This document shows positions 33,879 through 41,800 of a DNA stretch of 64,000 nt, piece by piece. Origin of the DNA: Polyangium jinanense (lineage in GTDB: Bacteria; Myxococcota; Polyangia; Polyangiales; Polyangiaceae); NCBI RefSeq assembly GCF_028435365.1, contig NZ_JAGTJJ010000006.1, positions 310,001-374,000 on the forward strand, given 5' to 3'. Position 1 is the first letter of the stretch; the number at the start of each line of letters is the position of its first letter. The position numbers and the translations under genes are program-made. A model generated the notes under the pieces. It did no database searches. It worked only from the letters and a program-made list of their open reading frames with translations, and had not been told where the DNA came from.

Positions 33879-36005
33879 ATGATTCCCGTTCTGCGGTGCA
33901 CCGACCTCGAGCTCACCGATCTCGCCGACGACAAACCTGCGCTCGTCGACCCCGAGACCGGCGAGCCCTCGGGCCTCTCCCTCGTGCAGTGGCTCGGCTC
34001 CGGCGGAATGTCCGCCGTATTCCTCGCCGAGCGTGACGCGGATTTTGCGGCGCCCGGGCTCTCGGAGCTCGCGCCCTCGCGGGTCGCGGTGAAGCTCGTC
34101 AAGCCGGGGACCGAGCAGGGCCTCTCGCAGATGGGCATGACGAGCCGGGATCTCGCCCAGCGCGAGATCGAGGCGCTCGATCGGGTGAAGAACCTCGTCC
34201 CGCCCAGCGAATTCGTGATCGGTTATTACGGGCACGGCAGCGCCCTCGTCGCACTGGAAGGGGAATCGCCCCTCGTGCTCCCCTGGATCGCGCTCGAATA
34301 CGTGGAAGCGTCGAGCGAGGGCGCGACGCTCACCGACCGCGTGTACAAGGCCCGCGAGACGGGTGTGGATCCAGTGCGCGCGTTTCGCCTCGCGCGTGGC
34401 ATGCTCGAAGGCGTCCGCGTCCTCCACGGCCTCGGCATCCTCCACCGGGACCTCAAGCCCGACAACGTATTCGTCGCGGGCCCGCTCGACGACGAGACGC
34501 CGAAGATCGCCGATTGCGGCATCGCGCGTGTCGACGGCCTCACGCTCGCCACGGTGCAGGGGATCACGCTCGGGTATGGCGGCCCCGAGCAGGCGCTCTC
34601 GTCGGTTGCCCCCGCGCGGCGCAATCCGCTCGTCGGCCCGTGGACCGACGTGCACGCGCTCGCCTCCACGATCTGGTTCATGCTCACGGGCGAGGAGTGG
34701 TGCCGCTCGATGCCTTCGTGGTACGTGGGCGAGCGTCGCAGCCTGCGCACGGCGAAGAAGCTCCACCGCGGCTTTCTGGCGGCGGAGGAGCTCCTCGGCG
34801 CGATCGATCTCGCGCTCCGGCAGGGCGCCTCGCCGGTATTGCCCGAGGGGACGTGGGGACTCGACGGCGCCACGTTTTACGAGCCACACGCCCGCAAATT
34901 GCTCGGCGCATCCATGTTCGAGGGCTCGCCGCCGCGATTCCCCTCGATCGACGCCTTCGCCGAGGCGCTGCTCCCGCCCCTCGAAGCGGCCGCGGCGCGG
35001 TGGATCGAAATCGCGGCGCGCGAGCACCAGCCGATGACCTCGTTCCGCAAGACGCGTATTCTGCCGTCCGAGGAGGAGGTGTTCGCGGCGATGGACGCGC
35101 TCGCGCCGCCGCGGACCACGAGCGAAAAGCCGCTCCTCCTTTCGCCAGACGGCGTCGTCTTCCTCCCGGGCCCCTGGGGATTCGCGCGCTCGGGCAGCGA
35201 GCTGCATGGTTTGTCCAAAAAGGAACCGCGCACCTTCTCCGTCGACGTCCCCCGGCCTTATCGAGCGCAGATCGCCGCGTCGCGTTGGCTCGTGCGTGGC
35301 CCGGGCGGCGGCATTGCGCTCGTGGGCCCGGCCCACGTCCTTCTGCAGCGCGGCGAATCGTTCGTGCAGGGCACGTTGCCCCGGCGCGCGGACGAGGGGC
35401 CCGTCGGTCCGATCGTAGCGGCGCTCGGCGACGGCCGCGCCTTCGGGGTCGTGACGGCCGACGCGGGCGAGGGCGGGCCGGAGCTCTGGCTCTCGAATGA
35501 CGGCGTGCGCTGGGCCGAACCGCTGCTCTTGCCGCTCGGCGGCGAGGTCTCCGCGATTGCCTCGGGCCCGCTCGGCTTCTTCGTCGCGGGCAGCTTGCGC
35601 GGCAAGAAGGCGCGCGCCTTGTGGATTGGATACGATCAGGAGGTCCGCTCCTCCGCGGCGAGCTTGAACGACAAACCCGCCTTGCTCCTTTGCGTGGCGG
35701 GCGCCGAGGGCGAGGCGTGGGCCGCGGGCGTGGGCATCGTGATGCGCTTCGATCGTGCCGGCTCCGCGGTCGAGGCCTCCGAGGCGGAGGGCATTCCCGT
35801 GGCGATGGGCCTCGACGACGAGGGCGTCCCTTGGCTCGTCACCGAGCGGGAGGTCTTCCGACGGCACGGCGGCGGTGTCTCGCCCGTGTGGAAGCGTTAT
35901 CATACGCAACCCAAGGGCGCGCCGCGGCTCGTGGCGATCGGCTTTCCCCCGGGCGGGGTGCGCGTCGTGGACGCGGTCGGAGGCGGGGCGATTTTGCGGA
36001 CATAG
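33879..36005 (+). CDS. Eukaryote-like Ser/Thr protein kinase with C-terminal propeller-like domain
   Basis: A 708-residue protein. The kinase domain occupies ~35-380: Gly loop LGSGGMSAVF, VAVKLVKPG lysine, HGLGILHRDLKPDNVF catalytic loop, and a magnesium loop that reads KIADCGIAR where DFG is usual (Phe replaced by Cys). A long insert lies between the activation loop and helix F region. The C-terminal ~300 residues have regularly spaced beta strands with Trp/Gly (GPWGFARSGSELHG, ASRWLVRGPGGG, SGPLGFFVAGS, EGEAWAAGVGIVMRFD) suggesting a beta-propeller. There is no transmembrane segment, so it is cytoplasmic. Such kinases are abundant in myxobacteria. Confidence 0.85.
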   Translation: MIPVLRCTDLELTDLADDKPALVDPETGEPSGLSLVQWLGSGGMSAVFLAERDADFAAPGLSELAPSRVAVKLVKPGTEQGLSQMGMTSRDLAQREIEALDRVKNLVPPSEFVIGYYGHGSALVALEGESPLVLPWIALEYVEASSEGATLTDRVYKARETGVDPVRAFRLARGMLEGVRVLHGLGILHRDLKPDNVFVAGPLDDETPKIADCGIARVDGLTLATVQGITLGYGGPEQALSSVAPARRNPLVGPWTDVHALASTIWFMLTGEEWCRSMPSWYVGERRSLRTAKKLHRGFLAAEELLGAIDLALRQGASPVLPEGTWGLDGATFYEPHARKLLGASMFEGSPPRFPSIDAFAEALLPPLEAAAARWIEIAAREHQPMTSFRKTRILPSEEEVFAAMDALAPPRTTSEKPLLLSPDGVVFLPGPWGFARSGSELHGLSKKEPRTFSVDVPRPYRAQIAASRWLVRGPGGGIALVGPAHVLLQRGESFVQGTLPRRADEGPVGPIVAALGDGRAFGVVTADAGEGGPELWLSNDGVRWAEPLLLPLGGEVSAIASGPLGFFVAGSLRGKKARALWIGYDQEVRSSAASLNDKPALLLCVAGAEGEAWAAGVGIVMRFDRAGSAVEASEAEGIPVAMGLDDEGVPWLVTEREVFRRHGGGVSPVWKRYHTQPKGAPRLVAIGFPPGGVRVVDAVGGGAILRT

Positions 36006-36176
36006 GAATTCCAGTCCTTCTGCAATCGCCATCGCCGTCAATGGTTTGGCAGAAAGTAACACCACACGGCTTCTGCAACCGCAGATCATGTCGTATTAAA
36101 CATTACAAATTCAGACAGTTCCTGAGGCGCGCAAGGGGGTGTATCCTGGGCTGACATTCCTCGCCGCACCGGGACC
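36006..36176 (+). other. AT-richer intergenic region before the PAS-STAS gene
   Basis: 171 bp with a stretch of clearly lower GC (around 36090-36120, TATTAAACATTACAAATTC). It probably contains the promoter of the PAS-STAS gene, but no confident -35/-10 pair or sigma-54 site could be assigned. Confidence 0.3.
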
Positions 36177-37106
36177 ATGAGCACCAACATCCTCAGCCAC
36201 AGTGCGCCCAGTTACGCCGATTTGGAGCGCCGCAATACCGAGCTGCTCGCCGAGAACCAGGCGCTCCGCGCCCAGGTCGAGGAGGCGCGCCTGCTCATCG
36301 AGGAACACGCGCTCGCCGACCGGGAGCGGTACCTCAACGCGGAGCGATTCCAGCAGATCTTCGACTGCGCGCCCATCGGGCTGACCACCGTCAGCCTCGA
36401 AGGGCGGTTCATCAGCGTCAATCGCGCGCTCGCCGAGATGCTCGGATACACGCCCGAGGAGCTCCTCGCGCTCCGCTTCCAGGACATCACGCACGCCGAT
36501 GACCTGGAGACCGACATCGAGCTCGTCGGCAAGACCATCCGCGGCGAGATCCCGCGTTACAAGCTCAAGAAGCGGTACATCCACCGGGACGGCTCGATCA
36601 TCCACGTCCTGCTCCACGTCGCCCTCGTGCGCGACGAGGACGGCGCGCCGGTCCATTTCATCTCGCAGATCCTCGACATGACCGAGCAGAAGCGGGCCTT
36701 CGAGGCGCTGCAGACCAGCGAGGAGCGCCTGCGCCAGCTCTCCACGCCCCTGGTCCCGATCCGCGACGATGTCGTGGCCATGCCGCTCATCGGCGCGATC
36801 GACGCGAACCGCGCCGACCGGGTGCTCGAGGTGCTCCTCACGGGCATCAGCGGCGGGCGCGTGCGCGTGGCCATCCTCGACGTCACCGGCGTGGTCGACC
36901 TCGACGAACAGGTGGCGGCCGCGCTCGTCCGGACCGCGCACGCCGTGCGCCTGCTCGGCGCGCAGATGATCTTGAGCGGCATTCGCTCCGAGGTGGCGCG
37001 CACCCTCGTGGACATCGGCGCCGACTTCTCGGGCTTCGTCACCTGCGCGAATTTGCAGGCGGCGATCACGCATGCATTCCGGCTCTCGCGCGGCCGCGCA
37101 GCCTGA
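36177..37106 (+). CDS. PAS-STAS regulator, RsbR-like
   Basis: A 309-residue cytoplasmic protein with a short N-terminal coiled coil (YADLERRNTELLAENQALRAQVEEA), a PAS domain (~residues 58-180: FDCAPIGLTTVSLEGRFISV, LGYTPEELLALRFQDITH, MTEQKRAFEAL) and a C-terminal STAS domain (~195-300: PLIGAIDANRADRVLEVLL, VAILDVTGVVDLDEQVAAAL, LGAQMILSGIRSEVA). In RsbR-type stressosome proteins a phosphorylatable Thr lies in the IDITG loop; here it is LDVTGV. No kinase RsbT or RsbS partner is adjacent, so its signalling route is unknown. Confidence 0.88.
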   Translation: MSTNILSHSAPSYADLERRNTELLAENQALRAQVEEARLLIEEHALADRERYLNAERFQQIFDCAPIGLTTVSLEGRFISVNRALAEMLGYTPEELLALRFQDITHADDLETDIELVGKTIRGEIPRYKLKKRYIHRDGSIIHVLLHVALVRDEDGAPVHFISQILDMTEQKRAFEALQTSEERLRQLSTPLVPIRDDVVAMPLIGAIDANRADRVLEVLLTGISGGRVRVAILDVTGVVDLDEQVAAALVRTAHAVRLLGAQMILSGIRSEVARTLVDIGADFSGFVTCANLQAAITHAFRLSRGRAA

Positions 37107-37207
37107 GGCGAGAGCGCGGGAGGCCGACCTCGCGCCGGCGCTGGCGTGCTTGTTGCTCATCCACGACCACGCATGATGCGCGCCTGTACACATGAGGGAT
37201 CCGCCTC

Positions 37208-38521
37208 GTGAGCCCGAAAGTGCCCGGCGAATCGACGCTGAGGGCCATGGGCCGGGCGCTTCTGCACCGCAATTATCGGCTTTTTTTCTTCGGGCAGGGT
37301 ATCTCGCTCATCGGCACGTGGCTCACCCGCGTCGCCACGAGCTGGCTCGTGTATCGGCTGACGGACTCCGCGCTGATGCTCGGGCTCGTCGGCTTCGTGG
37401 GCCAGATCCCGACGTTCCTCCTCGCCCCGTTCGGAGGCGTGCTCGTCGACCGCTCGAGCCGCCACCGCATGCTCGTCGTCACGCAAGTGCTCGCGATGGT
37501 GCAATCGGCCCTGCTCGCGTTCTTCTCGCTCACCCACACGATCACGGTCGCGCACGTGCTCGTGCTCTCGGCGTTCCAGGGGATCATCAACGCCTTCGAT
37601 ACACCAGCCAGGCAGGCGTTCGTCGTCGAAATGGTGGAGGATCGAGCGGATCTCGCGAATGCGATCGCCCTCAACTCCTCCATGGTCAATGCCGCTCGCC
37701 TGCTCGGCCCTTCCGTCGCCGGCGTGCTCATCGCGGCCGTCGGCGAGGGAACTTGTTTTTTGATCGACGCCATCAGCTATCTCGCCGTCCTCGCGTCGCT
37801 CCTCATGATGCGCTTGCGGCCCGCGGCGCCGGCGGCCGCGCGGAGCCGCATCCTCGCGGATCTCGGCGAAGGCCTCCGCTACGTGGCCTCGTTCGCGCCC
37901 GTTCGAGCCATTCTGCTCCTGCTCGCGCTCGTGAGCCTCGCGGGCGTGCCGTACACCGTGCTCATGCCCATCTTCGCCGCGCGCGTCCTCGGCGGCGGCC
38001 CCCATTCCCTCGGGCTCCTCATGGGCGCCTCGGGCATCGGCGCTGTCGCGGGCGCGCTTCTCCTCGCGTCGCGACGCAGCGTGCTCGGCCTCGGGCGCAT
38101 GCTGGTCATCGCGGGCGCGCTCTTCGGCGCGGGGCTCGTCGCATTCTCGTTCTCGAAATGGCTGCCCGTCTCCATCGTGCTCATGGTCGTGGTCGGCGGC
38201 GGCATGATGGTGCAGATGGCGGCGAGCAATACGCTGCTACAAACGCTCGTCGACGAGGACAAACGTGGCCGCGTGATGAGCTTTTACACGATGGCGTTCT
38301 TCGGCATGGCCCCCTTCGGGAGCCTTTCGGCGGGCTGGCTCGGCGCGCGTGTCGGCGCGCCGATGACGGTGCGGCTCGGCGGCTTCGTGACGCTCGTCGG
38401 CGTGGCGATCTTTTTACGGAAATTGCCCGCGCTGCGCCGCGCGGCGCGGCCGATCTACGTCAGGCTCGGGATCCTGCCCGAGATCGCCTCGGGCCTCGGC
38501 CAGACGACGAACAAGCAATGA
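37208..38521 (+). CDS. MFS exporter, EntS/MFS_3-like
   Basis: A 437-residue integral membrane protein with about 12 predicted helices, starting at GTG with GAGGGA ~10 bp upstream. The N-terminus LLHRNYRLFFFGQGISLIGTW and the loop GGVLVDRSSRHRMLVVTQ are typical of the MFS_3 (enterobactin-exporter-like) branch, as is NAFDTPARQAFVVEMV. Substrate cannot be deduced; siderophore export is possible given the iron-related genes downstream but they are convergent. It ends 13 bp from the stop of the delta-60 gene. Confidence 0.85.
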   Translation: MSPKVPGESTLRAMGRALLHRNYRLFFFGQGISLIGTWLTRVATSWLVYRLTDSALMLGLVGFVGQIPTFLLAPFGGVLVDRSSRHRMLVVTQVLAMVQSALLAFFSLTHTITVAHVLVLSAFQGIINAFDTPARQAFVVEMVEDRADLANAIALNSSMVNAARLLGPSVAGVLIAAVGEGTCFLIDAISYLAVLASLLMMRLRPAAPAAARSRILADLGEGLRYVASFAPVRAILLLLALVSLAGVPYTVLMPIFAARVLGGGPHSLGLLMGASGIGAVAGALLLASRRSVLGLGRMLVIAGALFGAGLVAFSFSKWLPVSIVLMVVVGGGMMVQMAASNTLLQTLVDEDKRGRVMSFYTMAFFGMAPFGSLSAGWLGARVGAPMTVRLGGFVTLVGVAIFLRKLPALRRAARPIYVRLGILPEIASGLGQTTNKQ

Positions 38522-38534
38522 CGGGACGGCGACG

Positions 38535-40100
38535 TCAGTTCCCGACGGGCAGGAGGAGCAGCACGCCGTCGTCGTTCCCGGGGCCCATGCCCACGGATTT
38601 CGTCCCGACGATTGCCGCGTGCTTCTGGTCGGGCGACAGCGCCACGCCCCAGAACATATCGGCCGACCCGCCGAGATCGTATTGCTTCCAGCCGTTCGGC
38701 GCGAACGTCGTGTCGACCGCCCCGTTCTCGGTCAGCACGGAGACCATCGCGTCGACGTTGTCGGCCGCCGGCCTCCCGCCACCTACGAGCAGCGAGCGCT
38801 TGTCGCCGAGGCTGATCAGCGCGCGGCCGTTGTCGTTGTTGCCGGCCAGGTCGACGCGGACGAACCCATTCTGGCCGTACGTCGTATCGAGCTTGCCGTC
38901 GCCCGTGATGCGCAGCGACAGCCAGTCGAGGTTATCGTTACCGCCATTCGAGCCGTACCCCACGGTCACGAAGTTCGACCCTTGCGGCACCACGTCGTAG
39001 GCCTCGGCGACCGAGGCGAGCACGATCTGGTTGAACACGCCGCCCACGCCGAACGTCGTGTCGAGCTTACCGGCGCCGTCGAGCTTGTAGATCACGGGGG
39101 ACACGATGTTGTCCGCGTCCCGGTTGTACCCGGCGAGAATTACGCTGCCATCAGCGAGAATGCGGCCCGACTTCGGGGTCGCGTTCTGCTGGGCGATGTC
39201 GAGCAGCGCGACGCCGTTCGTCCCGAAGCCATTGTCGATCGCCCCGTCGGCGCTCAGGCGCACCGCGGCGAAATCGGTGTCCGTGCGGCCGGGCGCCTTC
39301 TGCGCGCCGACGACGAGCAGCCGATCGTCCGAATAGACGTTGAGGCCCCACTGCGTATCCGCGACGTAGGTATTGCCCACGAGCTCGCCTTCGCTCAGAT
39401 CGAGCAGCGCGACACCGTTCGTCCCGAAGCTCGTATCGAGCGTCCCGTCGGCGTTGAACCGCGTCACCGCGATATCGCGATCCCGCGCGTCCGCCGCGCC
39501 CACGTGCTCCACCGTGCCGGCGACGACGATCTTCCCCGTCGATTGTACCACGATCCCGCGCGTCACCTCGCCGTTCGTCCCGACGGCCACGTTGTGCGTC
39601 GCGATGCCCTTGTCGCCGAACGTCGTATCGACCTCCCCGCTCGGCGAGAATTTCACGACGATCGTCGAGAAATCTGCGTCCGCGGCCGTGCTCGCCGCCG
39701 TGTTGCCGGTCGCGTAGATGTTGCCCTGCGCGTCGAACGCCACGCCGTACAGCCGATCGTGCCCCATCTCCGAAATGGGCACGGTCACGGGCTTCGCCTC
39801 CTCGGAGCCGCCCCCGCCGCCCGCGCCGCCCATTCCACCGGCGCCGCCTGCGCCGCCTGCGCCGCCCGCGCCGCCTGCGCCACCGACGCCACCGACGCCG
39901 CCCGTCCCGCCGACGCCGCCCGTCCCGCCCATCCCGCCCGTTCCACCCGTCGCGCCTTGGCCTCCCGAGCCACTCGTATTGGTCGGGCCGTCGTCCCCGC
40001 AGCCGATCGCGAGCGCGCCGAGCAGCAGGCAGCCCGAGAGGGGAACGAGGTACGTGTTTCGCGCCCACGCGCGGCGGATGGCTCCCGTATTCGCGTTCAT
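38535..40100 (-). CDS. Delta-60 repeat lipoprotein with Gly-rich linker
   Basis: A 521-residue protein. The ATG at 40100 has a strong AAGGAGG 8 bp upstream, so the longer frame to 40199 is rejected. The signal ends in a lipobox (LLLGALAIGC). Next is a ~55-residue Gly/Ala/Val/Met linker, then at least six delta-60 repeats spaced about 60 residues apart, each with the signature G-x-[LIV]-D-T-[ST]-[FY]-G (GEVDTTFGDKG, GTLDTSFGTNG, GAIDNGFGTNG, GKLDTTFGVGG, GKLDTTYGQNG, GAVDTTFAPNG). Delta-60 repeats form a beta-propeller; function in myxobacteria is unknown. A Fur-like palindrome lies 81 bp before the start. Confidence 0.88.
   Translation of the reverse strand: MNANTGAIRRAWARNTYLVPLSGCLLLGALAIGCGDDGPTNTSGSGGQGATGGTGGMGGTGGVGGTGGVGGVGGAGGAGGAGGAGGAGGMGGAGGGGGSEEAKPVTVPISEMGHDRLYGVAFDAQGNIYATGNTAASTAADADFSTIVVKFSPSGEVDTTFGDKGIATHNVAVGTNGEVTRGIVVQSTGKIVVAGTVEHVGAADARDRDIAVTRFNADGTLDTSFGTNGVALLDLSEGELVGNTYVADTQWGLNVYSDDRLLVVGAQKAPGRTDTDFAAVRLSADGAIDNGFGTNGVALLDIAQQNATPKSGRILADGSVILAGYNRDADNIVSPVIYKLDGAGKLDTTFGVGGVFNQIVLASVAEAYDVVPQGSNFVTVGYGSNGGNDNLDWLSLRITGDGKLDTTYGQNGFVRVDLAGNNDNGRALISLGDKRSLLVGGGRPAADNVDAMVSVLTENGAVDTTFAPNGWKQYDLGGSADMFWGVALSPDQKHAAIVGTKSVGMGPGNDDGVLLLLPVGN
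39808..39966 (-). repeat. Low-complexity Gly-rich linker tract
   Basis: About 160 bp of imperfect 9-bp units (plus-strand GCCGCCTGC/GCCGCCCGT types) encoding runs of GGA, GGV, GGT and GGM in the delta-60 lipoprotein. It links the lipid anchor to the propeller. Confidence 0.8.
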
Positions 40101-40180
40101 TCGACGATCCTCCTTATGTTCCTTTCGGTCGTGCCCGGCGTGGTGCCCAGCAACCTCACGCCCTGACCTGAAAAGGAAAA

Positions 40181-40195
40181 TGAAAGACATTTTCA
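40181..40195. promoter_or_regulatory. Fur-like box upstream of the delta-60 lipoprotein gene
   Basis: TGAAAGACATTTTCA: perfect 5-bp arms TGAAA/TTTCA around GACAT. It fits the 7-1-7 pattern TGAAAAT-N-ATTTTCA of Fur-family sites. Distance to ATG 40100 is 81 bp. Confidence 0.5.
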
Positions 40196-40402
40196 ACAAC
40201 GATAGCTGGGTAATTCACCGCCTGCAGCATGTCAACCTGAAATCGCCCCCCGATCGCCGCTCTTTCCGCCGAAAGAGAGCTGTTTCACAGATCCTTGGGG
40301 CAGCAACGAACTGGAAAGCGAGCCAATTTACATAAATTTGGTGCTCCAACGAACCGAGCCTACCGAACTCCGTCCAAGGAGCATGCTTCGTTTCGGCAGA
40401 AG

Positions 40403-40419
40403 TTGAAAGTAGTTTTCAA
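40403..40419. promoter_or_regulatory. Fur-like box upstream of the imelysin operon
   Basis: TTGAAAGTAGTTTTCAA: perfect 6-bp arms TTGAAA/TTTCAA around GTAGT, nearly the same as the site at 40181. It lies 68 bp before the chosen imelysin start, a usual repressor position. Confidence 0.55.
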
Positions 40420-40486
40420 GTTCGACAAGCGTGCTAACATCCGCCTTCCTGCTCGGGACCAAGCTTCGAACCGGAAGAGGATGTCC

Positions 40487-41800
40487 ATGCAAAAGGAATC
40501 GCAGGTGAGCGCTCCGCCTCCCAGGAGGTGGTTGCAAGGCGGGAGCGTCGCGCGCGCGCTCCTCGGGGGTATTTTCGCCGTGGGCCTCGTCGCAGGCTGC
40601 GAGCGAATCGCATTTTACTCGACGGGCCGTCCCCCGCCGGATTCGAATGCGGGCTCCACGACCGCCTCGTCCTCGACCGGCGGCAGCAGCGGCGATCCGA
40701 CGGGCGGAATGAACACCGTGACCCGCGCGACGCTGCTCGACGCCATTGCCACGTGCAACCTCGAGCTCCTCGACGCATTCCAGAAAGCCGCAGAGGAGCT
40801 CGCCACGGAGGCCGCCGAAGCCAAGATGAACCCCGCGGGCCGCGTCGAGGCGCAGGCCGCGTGGGTCAAAGCCATCGACCTCTGGCAACGCGCCGAGCCC
40901 TTCCAGTTCGGCCCCGGCGGCCCCACGAACACGCCCGGCGGCCAGGGCCTGCGGGACACCCTTTACTCCTGGCCGCTCGTGAGCCGTTGCCTCGTCGAGC
41001 AAAACATCGTTTCGAAGGCGTACGAGGCGCCCGATTTCGGCACCACCGCGCTCATCAACATGCGTGGCCTCGCCGCCGCCGAATACCTCCTCTTCTACAC
41101 GGGCACGGACAACGCCTGCAGCCCCGCGACGGGCATCAACGCCACGGGCTCGTGGGCCGCCCTGAGCGCAGACGAGCTCGCCTCGCGAAAGGCCGCGTAT
41201 GCGTCGTCCGTCTCGACGGGCATCGCCGCAATGGCTGGCAAGCTCCTCGGCGCCTGGCGTCCGGGCGATGGGGATTTCGCCGCGCAACTCAGGGACCCGG
41301 GCAAGAACGGCTCGGTCTACACGACGGAGCAGATGGCCCTCAATGCGGTGAGCGATGCGATGTTCCACGTCGAGACGCACGTGAAGGACCTGAAGCTCGC
41401 GCGTCCGCTCGGCATCCTGGATTGCAGCAACGCGACCTGCCCGGAGGCCGTCGAATCCCGCTTCGCCCGCCGATCGCGGCCGCACGTGCGAAACAACCTC
41501 GTCGGCTTCCGCATGCTGATGAGCGGCTGCAAGGACGGCGAGGGCGTGGGCTTCGACGACGTGCTCGTCGCGATCGGCGCGACCGCGCTCGCCGAGAAAA
41601 TGAACGCGGACGTGAATGCCGCCATCGCCGCGGCCGATGCCATCCCGGCCGACGATCTCGCCCAGGCCATCGCGGAAACCCCCGAGAGCGTGAAGCAGCT
41701 CCACGACGCCGTGAAGCGAATCACCGACAGCCTCAAGACCGAGTTCGTCACGGTGCTCGATCTCGAGCTCCCGCAGATCGTGGAAGGGGACAATGACTGA
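40487..41800 (+). CDS. Imelysin-family lipoprotein (peptidase M75-like)
   Basis: A ~437-residue lipoprotein. ATG 40487 is preferred (GGAAGAGG at 6-9 bp); ATG 40481 is in frame but too close to that site. The signal ends VGLVAGC, followed by a Ser/Thr/Gly tether. The imelysin fold spans ~60-430: QAAWVKAIDLWQRAEPFQFGP, INMRGLAAAEYLLFYTG (the family usually has GxHxxE near here; the His is absent), and VESRFARRSRPHVRNNLVGFRML. Imelysins such as IrpA and EfeO-like proteins are iron-regulated and linked to metal uptake. It overlaps the HTTM gene by 8 bp. Confidence 0.82.
   Translation: MQKESQVSAPPPRRWLQGGSVARALLGGIFAVGLVAGCERIAFYSTGRPPPDSNAGSTTASSSTGGSSGDPTGGMNTVTRATLLDAIATCNLELLDAFQKAAEELATEAAEAKMNPAGRVEAQAAWVKAIDLWQRAEPFQFGPGGPTNTPGGQGLRDTLYSWPLVSRCLVEQNIVSKAYEAPDFGTTALINMRGLAAAEYLLFYTGTDNACSPATGINATGSWAALSADELASRKAAYASSVSTGIAAMAGKLLGAWRPGDGDFAAQLRDPGKNGSVYTTEQMALNAVSDAMFHVETHVKDLKLARPLGILDCSNATCPEAVESRFARRSRPHVRNNLVGFRMLMSGCKDGEGVGFDDVLVAIGATALAEKMNADVNAAIAAADAIPADDLAQAIAETPESVKQLHDAVKRITDSLKTEFVTVLDLELPQIVEGDND

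Larger units (their letters stand above)
40101..40486. promoter_or_regulatory. Divergent AT-rich control region, delta-60 gene / imelysin operon
   Basis: 386 bp without a gene, visibly richer in A/T than anything else in the window. It holds both Fur-like palindromes (40181 and 40403) and presumably two divergent promoters; TAACAT at about 40435 could be a -10 for the imelysin operon. No small RNA or ORF is convincing inside it. Confidence 0.6.

Noticed and set aside
39808..39966. Gly-rich repeat tract considered as a PE-PGRS-like or silk-like domain.
   Set aside because: It is short, follows a lipobox and precedes a folded delta-60 propeller, so it is a linker. Similar linkers occur in other secreted proteins here.
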